DNA from: Pisaster brevispinus | Lineage: Eukaryota > Echinodermata > Asteroidea > Forcipulatida > Asteriidae | Assembly (NCBI GenBank): GCA_023634235.1 | Contig: JAMKCF010000013.1 | Coordinates: 16,741,705 to 16,805,704, forward strand | Direction of reading: 5' to 3' | DNA length: 64,000 nt | Shown: positions 1 through 9,900 of the stretch, one piece after another | How the letters are laid out: every line of letters starts with the position of its first letter | Numbering within the stretch: the first letter of the stretch is position 1 | Translations under genes and position numbers: made by a program | Notes under the pieces: model-generated | What the model was told of the DNA's origin: nothing | The model's database searches: none | What the model saw: the letters and a program-made list of their open reading frames with translations, nothing else

Positions 1-217
1 TCCTTCATCTTGACCAAACCGATGTTATACATTTTGTGTAATGAAACGCGCAAATTTACATGGTTTTTAATTATTGTGTCAGTCATAAATCAGTGAAGCC
101 AAGCAAGGCAGATAAAATATAAATGGTAAACAAATCTTAACACATACAAAAATGATATTTAAAAGTCAATAAGTGACTAAAGTAAGATTCATGCCCGTAT
201 CACTATCAGTGTCAGTA

Positions 218-411
218 CCCAATACCATTATCATAGAAGCACAAAATGTAGCTAAGCACAGCAAATTTATGTTTACCAGAAGAAGGTTTAATACCAGCTA
301 AACTGCCATGTCACATGTAAGATTTGTGACTGAATCCTGCTCATTTATGCTAAGCAGAAAATTGTTAAGCAGCATTTTCTGCTTAAGCAGCTCTGTGAGA
401 TTGGGCCCTGG
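218..411. mobile_element. MITE family A (GGGCCCAATTTCAT ends), copy 1
   Basis: The right end reads CTTAAGCAGCTCTGTGAGAT then TGGGCCCTGG. The left end (CCCAATACCATTATCATAGA) is a decayed form of the inverted partner. The interior has the family's CATGTCACATG and CTGCTCATTT...GCTAAGCAGAAAA motifs. Its length of about 194 bp matches the fuller copies at 4251, 18175 and 62763. The element is non-autonomous, with no ORF. Confidence 0.7.
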
Positions 412-1076
412 TTCTAGGCATATCCATCACCATTTGTAGCAAATCCTAGTGCATGTATTAGTTTTAGGACTAATCAGCAACTGCAATGAACATGATGAAC
501 GATGATAAGATTAAGAATAAATTGTAAGGAATTAATTTACTTCATCTTGTTTAAATATGTTTTCATTCATTTCACGTTTTGTCTAATTAAGACACCAATT
601 AACATGGATGTTAGTTATTTTGTCATTCAGAATTCACTGAAGACAAGACAGATTAAAACGCTGATCTAATTGTTCATATATCTTTGAGTAGCGTAAAATA
701 TAGCCAGGTGATAATCGAAGTGGCAATAATCGTAAGACTCGATCCTCCTCAAAGTTGTGGACAGGAGAGTTATGACCAACCATAGCTTAAAGTTGGGCAA
801 ACTTGTTTGACCTTTTTATTTCAACATTTTGGGCTACATTGAAAATGTTGGGGGAAAAAGTTTCAAACTTGCTAAATTTGTTACGCATTGTCCATTGTAG
901 TTCTCAGGTTTAAGGGATGTGACCTAGAGCTACATACAATTATCGCAGAGCAGCGATAATTGTAAAACAAGTACATACTTTTCTCAATTTTTTTCCACTT
1001 TAATTAAAATGTTTTGCTAGTTAAATTGTGCTTCGATTGCAAAGTAAGTACGAAAGATCACTTGGGTGACAATGAT

Positions 1077-1397
1077 GGTGCAATTAGGTACTAAACCATT
1101 ATTGCTTCGTCCTCTGGATGGGACGTGTGTTGTGTAACACACGTAAAAGAACCCAGTACACTTATCGTTAAGAGAAGGGGTTCGCCCAGGTGTGTTTCTG
1201 GTTTGATTGGCTGCATATTACACCACAGCACCTTGTAAACCATTACATGGTGCTATGTAAAGGAATAGGTCTCATAACTTCAGAAACGTAATGTAGTCCC
1301 ACATACCTTGCAGGTAAATACTGAATGTTGAAGCGCCTTGAGCATTAACTGAGTGATGGATATGAGCGCTATATAAGAAGCCACTATTATTATTAAA
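1077..1397 (+). repeat. SINE family C body with LINE-like 3' tail
   Basis: The motifs CACGTAAAAGAACCCAGTAC, GGTTCGCCCAGGTGTGTTTC and ATTATTGCTTCGTCC recur in the copies at 9755, 12775, 34376, 43255 and 50790. The 3' end reads GAGCGCTATATAAGAAGCC followed by ATTATTATTA. Tails of the type gcgctatataa plus a short microsatellite are characteristic of L2/CR1-like LINEs and the SINEs that borrow their machinery. The tRNA-like head is missing or too decayed to see. Confidence 0.6.
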
Positions 1398-1487
1398 TGT
1401 AAAGACCTTGAGTTTGGAGATTGGGACCTTAAATCCCAAGTCTCAACATCAGACCTGAACGTCTAGGAGAATAAAAAAATTATTTTG

Positions 1488-1773
1488 GGGTTGAATAAAG
1501 AAAAATTGACTAGAGCGGCCTTTAACTTGCGACCTCCGGATTAACATGCCGGCGCTCTACCAACTGAGCTATCTAGCCCTTATGTTGGCTTTCTCCTTAT
1601 TTTGTCAATATCTTTGTTCGGTGGTGTCAGTCGGATGCCATTCAACCTATAACTGCTGTATGCATGTAGCCAGGGATCACACCCAAGTTAACGATACAAC
1701 CTCAGAAGCTGCAGCAGAGGTATTACCTAAATACCAAGTCAGTTTCCTTTGTGGTTTATCACTTGATAGAATA
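1488..1773 (-). repeat. SINE family S (tRNA-derived), minus orientation
   Basis: Read on the minus strand, the segment at 1512-1578 gives a tRNA-like head, GGGCTAGATAGCTCAGTTGG, with a polymerase III A box and a CCGG/CCGG anticodon-like stem. Constant flanks (TCAATTTTTCTTTATTCAAC on one side, GTAGCCAGGGATCAC on the other) recur near 8000, 28110, 39060 and 55200. Repetition with constant non-tRNA flanks shows this is a SINE and not a tRNA gene. The B box here is decayed. Confidence 0.72.
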
Positions 1774-3637
1774 AACAAACAATGATAATGAGATGTGTTT
1801 TTCTGTTGCTGGGTTGACATTATAACAAAATGTAACAACAAAAACCTTAAACATATTCAATTCAATGTTGTTTTGTTTGTTTTTTTCTTCAAAATACTTG
1901 ATGAAATTATTGCATGAGATATAAATAATCTTATTTTTTTGTTTAACCCTTACACAGACGTGTGTGGTCCACAGCCCCAAAAATCTGTTTTTGGAGAAAG
2001 TTGCGGTTTAAGTTCCGCTCTTTTTCAAACTGCTGTTTCAGATTCTGTTTACTATTTTTTTAAAGACACAAATAAAAATGACTTCTTCACTCATCCAGAA
2101 CTGTCACTTAAATGTTTTCATTCTTGCAACTATTTTACTGAGTAATTAATTCCTAAACTGTAGAACATACGTCACTTTGTGAAGTTTTGCCCAAAGAACT
2201 CTGTGTACAAACAAATGCATACTGAGAGTCTTGAGGCACAAAGGTCACTGTGTGAAAATACTACACTTCATTTGTACAAAAGTAATAGTAGGCAAGTTTG
2301 GAACCATACTATAGCACTTTATAATGGGTAAAGTGGTTTATCATGGTTGGTCACTTTGTGGAATCACAAAATTCCAAATCTAGTGATACATCGTTCATAC
2401 TAATTAGTATAATTATGAAACTATTAGGTATTAGGTCCTAAAACTTACTGAAAATTAACAGTAAAGTGTATTTTAATAATTGGTATAAAAATTGATTGGC
2501 AAAATGTTTTGATTTTTGACAGATAGGTTGCAATAGCAGCGACGAACTAAACATGCTCTTAAATCCTGAATGTTCAGCTTCTCCATTCGGTTGGCCTACT
2601 TTCATTAAAAATGTCCCCCTGCCGCTTGATTTAGCAGACCCTGTTTCTTGTATTTATCACCTGGACCCATGGAAGTGTTAACACACTTCTGATGGTACAC
2701 ACAAAAAAGTGTAAGTTAATAGACATCTGGCAGTACACAGAAATAAGAGACCACATTATTGGTTCTTGTCTGTCCAAATCAATTTTATTCATCCCAATGT
2801 CAGTTCTCGGCAAAGTAAACTAGCTGCAAATTTAATTCACAATGACTCTTGGATCAATGTGCACAGGAATCCCTTCAGGGGCAATTGGGACTAACGTGTA
2901 CATCAACTTCCAATGAATGGGGTGAAAGGTAGGGGGATGCTAAAAAACAAAATCTTCCAGAATCTCTGAGACAGAATTAAAGGACGGGTACAAGATTGGT
3001 TTCCGAGAAAATCGCTAGAAAACTACTGTGTGGGAAATTTCGTTGGCAACGCACAAGTTTGTCACTGTACACAAGGGAGCGTATGGGACTAATGGTGTAA
3101 ATTGGGTCCAATTTTACCCGAACACATCCTGCAAAAAGAAAGGGGAACAAAGTACAGCAATCACGGTTCTACCCATGCACAAGCCAGCGTATCGGGCTGG
3201 TGCATGCAAATTGTGTACCAATATGCACGAATTGCGGCTGATACGCACACAAAATAATGTTTTCATTATTATTATTTTTTTAAACTTTAAAATCAAATTC
3301 ACAAAAATCATAAAGATAAAACCATTTAGATGCCCCAGATGGCACAGTAGGGCTTAACCAAGTAGAAAACATTTGTTTTAATATAGTGTTCTGTGACCAA
3401 ACGTCAAAAATTTGGGTCCAGAATGCCTCACAATTCTGAAAAATCCTGGGGAGAACTCTGACATACAACTATGATTTCTATTTCAAGAAACAGATTCTCT
3501 CGATTTATAAGATTTGTAGGTTTCTTTGATCATCGACAAACATGACCCAACTCATAAACCCGACTAGTTTAAAATGATAGTGGAACATATTGTAAATATA
3601 CACTTGTTGCTTGTTTGTCACATGTGACTGATTTTAA

Positions 3638-3988
3638 TCATCCGACAAAGTAGCCTTGAAATTCGTCCTTGGAAATGGGGCTGACATAAAAAAGAGTTAC
3701 CTTTGGGCTGACAGTGGTCTTATAAAGTCGCACCTTGTTAGCAGTGTCGCTTCCTCCATGCCAGTAAATAATGTCAATTGTCGCTCTGGTGGCTGGTGGA
3801 AATGAGCACTGGCGCCGGCGAAGATGGGTTCGCGCCAACATCTGCCTGTATGAAGTGTGAATGCCGCCACTAACTTGAGAAATCATTTGTACTGTTTGTT
3901 GGTTCATGGTTGGAGACAAGGTGATTGATAAATAAAATCTGAGCCAAACCACAGGGAGGGTCCGAGTGATTTGCAGTTTCATTTCCAA
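3638..3988 (-). CDS. Unassigned ORF, 116 codons, possibly not a gene
   Basis: This is an open frame on the strand opposite AGBL4. I recognise no family. The C-terminal half is fairly polar and basic, with a run of arginines around residues 55-60, and its base composition is less AT-rich than the surroundings. It has no signal peptide or obvious membrane segment. Possible splice acceptors occur inside it on the minus strand, so it could be a terminal exon of an upstream divergent gene, but no partner exon or nearby poly(A) signal is clear. An ORF of this length can arise by chance in 64 kb. Confidence 0.15.
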   Translation of the reverse strand: MEMKLQITRTLPVVWLRFYLSITLSPTMNQQTVQMISQVSGGIHTSYRQMLARTHLRRRQCSFPPATRATIDIIYWHGGSDTANKVRLYKTTVSPKVTLFYVSPISKDEFQGYFVG

Positions 3989-4250
3989 GGAATGTTACAT
4001 CGGCTTTGTGCATTAAGTGGGAGAAAAATAGTGCCGCTATCATTTTTGTCGATGGTGTACTTTTATTGTGATGTTGTGTGTCTGTGGTAGCGTATAATCA
4101 GTGAACGATTTCCTTTGTAAATCAGAGCAAAATGTGAGACAAAATTGATCATCTGCTACTCACTATTAACGCTTAGTATGCGCAAAATATCTTCAGTCTA
4201 AATACAATTGCTGGACCATATTGCTCCATGTAATATTCATATAGCAAGGA

Positions 4251-4448
4251 CCAGGGCCCAACTTCATAAAGCTATTTAGCTGAACACACTTCTTGACAAA
4301 TTTCTTTGCTAAGCAAAAGTTGAGTGGGGCACCAGTTACAACAATGCAAATTTCATGTAATTTTGGCTGGTAACCTGTTTCTGCTAAGCAATAATTTGTT
4401 GTGCTGAGCAAGTGTTTGTGCTTACAGGCTTTATGAAGTTGGGCCCTG
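4251..4448. mobile_element. MITE family A, copy 2 (nearly intact ends)
   Basis: The left end CCAGGGCCCAACTTCATAAA and right end GGCTTTATGAAGTTGGGCCC TG are inverted repeats of about 20 bp. The element is about 198 bp and has no ORF. It carries the internal CTGCTAAGCA and TGTTGTGCTGAGCA motifs of the family. It is one of the best-preserved copies and defines the family boundaries. Confidence 0.82.
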
Positions 4449-4642
4449 AATGTACATCGTAGGGTTTGATTTAGTCACTCCTTCCTATCAGTCTTTGCCA
4501 AAACACACTAGTTGAGCTTGATTGAATCTGCTGACCAGCATGGACACAGAAATTACTGCTTACCTTTGCGAAACAGAAAAATATATATATATATTTGGGC
4601 CCCTCAATTTGTTTTGATTGAAATGTTATGACACAATCACAC

Positions 4643-5070
4643 GCCTGGAATTCCATCTTTGAGAGGGCAAGGCCATTTTCATTTTGCAAAAGGCACTTCC
4701 ATTGAAACTTTAAAAAGTCTACAGGGAATTTTTGAAGGGGCATTAAGGCCAAGAACAGGGCAACAGAGGCAATTGCCTCCGTGGCCTCTGTGTAAGGCCT
4801 CTGTGTAATTTTAGGCCTGCAATCATAAAAAGAAAAGTGAAACAGACAGGGCATGATGCAGGCCGGGAATTGCACAGAGGCCATGGTCCTCAGTTGCCCC
4901 GGTCTTTGGTACCCCTTCAGAAGTCTCCCATGGACTTTAAGATTGTCAAATGGAAGTGCACTTTGCAAAAAATGGCCTTGCCCTCTCAAGGACGGTACAT
5001 TTTCTGAAATTGTTAAACCCCAAATACCACCGACAAGATTTGCATCTTGTGAAATTACAGGCCACTTCAG
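4643..5070. repeat. Repeat family B, two copies back to back (inverted pair)
   Basis: 4643-4830 is a minus-orientation copy (CCTGGAATTCCATC, GAGAGGGCAAGGCC, CTTTAAAAAGTCTACAGGGA, GAGGCAATTGCCTCCGTGGC). 4856-5070 is a plus copy (GCAGGCCGGGAATTGCAC, TCTCCCATGGACTTTAAGAT, GCCTTGCCCTCTCAAGGACG). Together they form a large imperfect inverted repeat around a spacer of about 25 bp. A 172-codon minus-strand open frame runs through it but is a by-product of the repeat. Other copies lie near 5953, 9966, 13255, 33690, 33890 and 48030. Confidence 0.75.
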
Positions 5071-5259
5071 TTAAGAAGTACACGCACACATATATTGTAC
5101 ACTAAGGGAGAAGGTGTCGGCAAGGTGTGAGCTTACCACACATCAATTTACCATCACCATTTCCTCCCCCTTTCTTCATAGCTGTCCAACTCCATCATCA
5201 CATCGCACGTCAAAACACCGCGGCTCCTTCCAAAACGAACCGTAATTACAGTATAGTAC

Positions 5260-5505
5260 GGGGAAGGGGCGTGTGACGCAAATGTACAGTGTTTGGTCTG
5301 GCGAGACCAAAATCAAATATCATTGTGTAAATTGTTAGCTGAGATGATGCAGACGTGCGTTGTGGATAGCTTGTATGAGCGCTGACCAATGAGAACACGC
5401 TCCGTTGATCAATTCACTTTACTCACTACGACTTCCTGTGTGCTTTGTCCGTAGCGTTATTACATTGATATAAATCAATCTGGATAGTTAGCCCTGGCAA
5501 CAAAA
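5260..5505 (+). promoter_or_regulatory. Candidate AGBL4 promoter with CCAAT, ETS and RFX X-box-like motifs
   Basis: Motifs seen: GGGGCGTGTGACGC (KLF/GC-box plus CRE-like half site, about 5265-5280), GACCAATGAG (CCAAT box, 5384-5393), ACTTCCTGTG (ETS site on the minus strand, 5431-5440), and TTAGCC-CT-GGCAAC (5488-5501). The last fits the RFX X-box pattern GTNRCC-N(0-3)-RGYAAC with one mismatch. RFX factors activate ciliary genes in animals, which suits a tubulin deglutamylase. The block is also richer in CpG than its surroundings and lies about 1.3 kb before the first certain exon. Promoter activity is inferred only. Confidence 0.45.
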
Positions 5506-5644
5506 CGCAATATCAAGGGAAAGGAATGCTCAATTCCCAGTCAGTTTTGCATTGAAATTGTCAGGTAGCACAGGTTTTTTGAGTTTATTTGCGGGGGATT
5601 TTTTTTTCTTTTCAATTTTGAGTTAATCTTGCTTTTCATTACAG

Positions 5645-5694
5645 GGGAAGTTTTTCTTGCGCTCGGATTATTGTTGTCGTAAATCGAATGAGTG
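5645..5694 (+). CDS. AGBL4: Candidate AGBL4 first coding exon (only ATG-AGT-G coding)
   Basis: Exon 2 begins by completing a codon x|GT, so exon 1 must end in codon phase 1. At 5688 an ATG is followed by AGT G and then GTTTGT, a weak but possible donor. This would give Met-Ser-Gly before the SDDGSDD stretch of exon 2. The ATG sits about 190 bp after the X-box-like motif. A good acceptor (CTTTTCATTACAG, ending 5644) precedes it, suggesting a 5' UTR intron. Vertebrate CCP6 has a longer acidic or small-residue start, so the true first exon may be elsewhere, even upstream of this window. Confidence 0.22.
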
Positions 5695-5952
5695 GTTTGT
5701 TATGAATTTGACAACATTTATGTTCCTTAGAAACAATATCAAAGTAGCTGTTGGTTTGTAATTAATTTAGAAATGTTCCTGTTAGTGCAAGGATTGAATT
5801 TCATAGCCGGTAGAGCGTCCACATATTTTAGGAGGGAGTATTTCAAAGGTTTGGACCAGCCTTCATGCATTTTTTTTGCTTTGTCAGGGAGAAAGCCGGG
5901 TGGAATAAATGGACACTTCATGCCAATTAACAGCAGGCCTTATATTTCATAA

Positions 5953-6105
5953 AAGGCAATGGAGGCAAACTGCTTCCGTTGCCCCCTGGTCATTGCCTTG
6001 GTGCCCCTTAAATGTTCCGAAATTTACAATTTCCTCATAGAGGTGCCGTTTACCAAAGAGAAAACGCCTTGGTGCCCTTGCCCTTTCAGGCGGCGGCCTG
6101 TAACA
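5953..6105 (+). repeat. Repeat family B copy
   Basis: It shows the family core: GGCAATGGAGGCAAACTGC, TGCCCCCTGGTCATTGCCTT, GGTGCCCCTTAAATGTTCC, CCTCATAGAGGTGCCGTTT and CCTTGGTGCCCTTGCCC. This is the same sequence type as at 13255 and 33690. It has no coding capacity of its own. Confidence 0.7.
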
Positions 6106-6554
6106 GTGTCAAATGGGGAAAACAAGCTCTACAATTCAAACTAGAAAAGCAGTAAAAAGAAAATGTAAACAAATATATAAAATTCTAAACAAGGTATGTG
6201 CATCACCAGAAATGAGAGGTATAGAGAGAGTGAAAAAAAAAACACCCAAAACCCCCCATTGTCAAATGAATGAAAAGTAGTTTTGTTAATGCTCTCATTT
6301 TAGCAAAAAATGGTAACTAAACATACGCAAAAATAACCAAAACATGACAGAACATGTTTTGCTAAAATAAAACACAAGTTTGCACCCTCTACAGTACTGG
6401 TTTTGAGGTCTTGGGAATTGGAATATTGTGTTTTTAATTCGAGCAACTTACATTTTACATGTATGTACAAGTTATTATCATTAATTTGTTACATAAGTGA
6501 TATTCAAAGCTTGAGAAAAACTATACTAGTAAACTTGTGGGTACAACCATGTAT

Positions 6555-6690
6555 AAAACTCTTTTGTGAGAAGTGTTAGCTCTGAGAAAAACAAGTGTGG
6601 TCTCAACATTTTTAAAAGTATACTCTGCATTTCTCCTGAAGACGAGTATACTGTTTGAAACGTCGAGACCACACAAGAGGTTTTACCCGC
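6555..6690. repeat. Imperfect inverted repeat (foldback)
   Basis: The left arm AAGTGTGGTCTCAACA...AAAGTATACTCTGC pairs with the right arm GACGAGTATACTG...ACGTCGAGACCACAC. Outer flanks CAACCATGTATAAAACTCTT and TTTTACCC add weaker pairing. It lies in intron 1 just upstream of exon 2. It could be a small foldback element or relic MITE. Confidence 0.6.
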
Positions 6691-6837
6691 AAATTTACTA
6701 CAATAGTTTTTTTTTAATTTGCTACATGTTTCAGGCTGTGACATCATCATTTCCTGTAATCTGAATTCATGGCAAATCCTAAGCTGTGTCCAAATGATGA
6801 AATGTTTTCCCTTTTGTTGTTGTTTACTTGTTTACAG

Positions 6838-6960
6838 GTAGTGATGATGGCAGCGATGACGCAGTGGTCGGAAACCTCAATAAATTTGCGGTTGTACCCC
6901 CTGGATACACTGGCATGCCAAAGAAGGGACACCTGATATTTGATGCATGTTTTGAATGTG
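6838..6960 (+). CDS. AGBL4: AGBL4 exon 2 (N-terminal domain start)
   Basis: The acceptor is TTGTTTACAG ending at 6837 and the donor is GTAAGG at 6961. The exon is 123 bases; it starts by completing a codon (phase 1) and ends after the first base of a Gly codon. It encodes SDDGSDDAVVGNLNKF, then PPGYTGMPKKGHLIFDACFE and Cys. The K-K-G-H-L-I-F-D-A-C-F-E motif is the hallmark start of the CCP N-terminal domain and matches vertebrate CCP6 closely. The open frame extends upstream into intron sequence, but nothing before 6838 looks coding. Confidence 0.95.
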
Positions 6961-9900
6961 GTAAGGCACTTCAAGATATAGGCCTACATGAGCAGACTCA
7001 GAAAGTGGGGGTGGGGAATTTGTCTTTCATGTATTTAACTTTTTTGGGGTCCATATTTATCATTGAATGTTATTACAGCTTAAATTTGAATCTCCAAAAC
7101 TTACCTTGAGGTGAGTTTTTGAGATTCAATTTTTTCAACATACTTTTATTTATTTTCATCAGGTACATTTCAAATAAAATAATTTTGCAGGATGCTTACC
7201 ACCATTGGTCTTTATATCAAGTAGGCTTTCAGACAAAAATTACACAGATTTTTGCAGGGGGTCATACCAAAGTATGACCCTACCTTTTATATTAAGTTTG
7301 TTAAACATTATTTTCTAGCTTTTTTAAATTGGGTCAGTAGTGAATTATTGTTTGTGCTTCTTTTTTCTTTCTCACATTCAGGAAATCTTGGTAGGGTAGA
7401 TTGCATCACAGAGTTTGAGTATGATCTCTTCATCAGACCAGACACCTGCAATCCTCGTTTCAGAGTCTGGTTTAACTTCACCGTTGAGAATGTCAAAGCC
7501 GATCAGGTCAGCTTGCAGCCCTCATATCTATAGCTCCCCTTACATCGATTTTGTTTTTCTTTCACTTTCTTTTTTGTGGTTTTTTTAATGTCATTTTTGT
7601 AATTCTTTCTTGACACTCTGTCTTTGCGTGATACTTAGCTCTTCCGTGCTCAATCTTTGAATCAGTATCGTATGATTCTGTTCCTCACCCAACTTTTCTT
7701 AATCTTATTTTTAAAGCCAATAAGAGTCTCATTTTGGTACAACTATACTCCAAGTAAAAGCTTTTACACTTTAGAAAAAAGCAAACCTTCACTTCTGTGC
7801 AATACAAGAATATCTAAGGTTTACTTTCCCTAACAAACATAAATTATTTTGTGTTCTTTGCTTGCATAGCTTCCTCTGACAATCTAAATACTGCACTACA
7901 TCAGTGTTTTTATTTAAATGTTTTTTAAATTTTTATTATTTGAATGTTTTCATCACAGCCACTGTAACCTAGATGTTATAACTTTTCGGGTTGAACTAAA
8001 AAAAAATTGACTAGAGTGGGACTTCAACCTGTGACCTCCGGGTTACCATGCCATCGCTCTACCAACTGAGCTAACTGAATTTTTGTTTAGTTTATGCCGA
8101 TGGTTTTGTCATCAAAAATAGACTGAGGTCACTCATAGTAACTGTCACTTGAAGCAGCAAACATTAACAACAACAAAATGATCACATTATTTATTGCATT
8201 GGTTTAGTTTACTTGCGCACGTAGCAGCTAACAATGTTTTTGGTTGTCTTGGCCAAACCACTTTTGGTGTAGGTTTATGATTGACTTTCTGACTAAACTA
8301 ATTATAGCCGACTGCCTAGACCCAAAGCTCATTGTCCTTTAGACCACAAGAAGTCATCTTGAAAAGAGCATACGCTTTTTTTTTAAATCAGAAAATCCCT
8401 GGCTATTAGTATGTTACATAAATTGGACACTAGTACGCTTTGCTCTTTGATTGTAGCCCTCCAGTGCCAGAAATAACTAGAATACCGTTGACGTCAAGTG
8501 CTGCTTTTGACGTCAGCGTAGATATCCATCAACAGAATCTGTAAAAAAAACCACTAAGTTTTGAACAAATTTAAGAAAAATTGTAGAGGCTGACAGTATA
8601 TGAATAATAATGTTCTTTAAAGATCCGTGTGATTGCATATTTTGAATTTGATCGGCATGCACAAACATGACAATATACCTTACAACTAATGATATGAATT
8701 GATATTGGGTACAATATTAAGTATCAGATGAGTTTGCATGCCTGGGCACATCTGCAAAGCTGTTAAAATTCACACCGTACCAGCCATTACCAACGCTCTG
8801 ACCTAATAAAATGCATCCTCAGTCTGCTCATGCCTGGGGTGTATTCTTCCCTCTGCCTTCTTTTCCATCATCCCCTACGATCCACTTTACTTCTATTGTC
8901 TCCAGATGGTCTCCTCCCATCTTGAGATAAGAATTCTTTACCCTATTCTTCTCTTTGTCAAACTTGAGATGACCAGATTGATGAATGAAATCCCTTCCCG
9001 ACACCCTTCTTCGAGGCTTATAACCAGTGTAGGCCAGACTTCCGTTTTCCCAAAGTACGCCGATCCCAGAAACTAAGATATGGTTCTGTCCACGAACAGT
9101 ACATTGTGTGCCCCTGGGGGCGATGTGCAGTAGTAACATGTTATGGAGATGTTTAACCAGCTTTGTGTGATCTGTTATCGCTACATGGTTTCCAGCTTGA
9201 TACGTGCGCATGTACGTACACAGTGAATTGGGTCGTCTGTTATTCCTTGGGCACTCACTGAAAACCTCGAATGACCTCCCGGCAAGTTTGCTTACACTGT
9301 GTTTCATTTACACTGTTCAACTGATATGCTTAGCACTAGTATTTGCTAGAAAGTTGAATTTCTGAGATAGTTTCTCTACGCTTCAGTAATTTCAATTCAA
9401 TTTAATTCATTTATTTATTGTCCACTTATTAATTTAAAAGAGAAACAATTAAAAATTTACATATCTAAAACTTATTTAAGCTCCAGAACACAACAGAAGT
9501 TTTCTATTCAATTAAATTCAATTCAATTGAAAAAACTATAATTATTTATCCTAGATTAGGCAATTACAAAAGATTGGACAGCTCCGTAAAAAAAAAAAGC
9601 TAACAAATTCACAAAATTCTTCCTATGGAAGAATTGTTTTGTAGAGAAAAACCCAGGTGTTTTAACTGAAATAATGAAATCATATCCACGGGCAGAAAAT
9701 ATTCACATGCTAAACACCTATTTGTTTGAGAGGAAAGAAGCACAAGAATAGACCTTGATCATGGTACGGTCAGGATTGGTAGTGCACGTAAAAGAACCCA
9801 GAACACTTTTTGTGGAAGAGTAGGGGTTAACCCCGGTGTTTCTGGTTCACATAGCAAGCACCCTTGTTTACAGGTTTCCTCAGGCTTGTGAGCTACAGTA

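Larger units (their letters stand above)
1..5260. other. Upstream non-coding region, repeat-rich
   Basis: No convincing coding exon is seen here. The stretch holds a MITE (218-411), two SINE-type repeats (about 1077-1397 and 1488-1773), another MITE (4251-4448) and a back-to-back repeat pair (4643-5070), all listed separately. The sequences 412-1076, 1774-3637 and 3989-4250 show only AT-rich, unstructured DNA to me. A 116-codon minus-strand ORF at 3638-3988 is listed as uncertain. Confidence 0.6.

Noticed and set aside
4471..4989. 172-codon minus-strand ORF, the longest in the window
   Set aside because: It runs through the inverted family B repeat pair, and parts of its sequence recur at 48030-48200 without an intact frame. 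No protein family is recognised.
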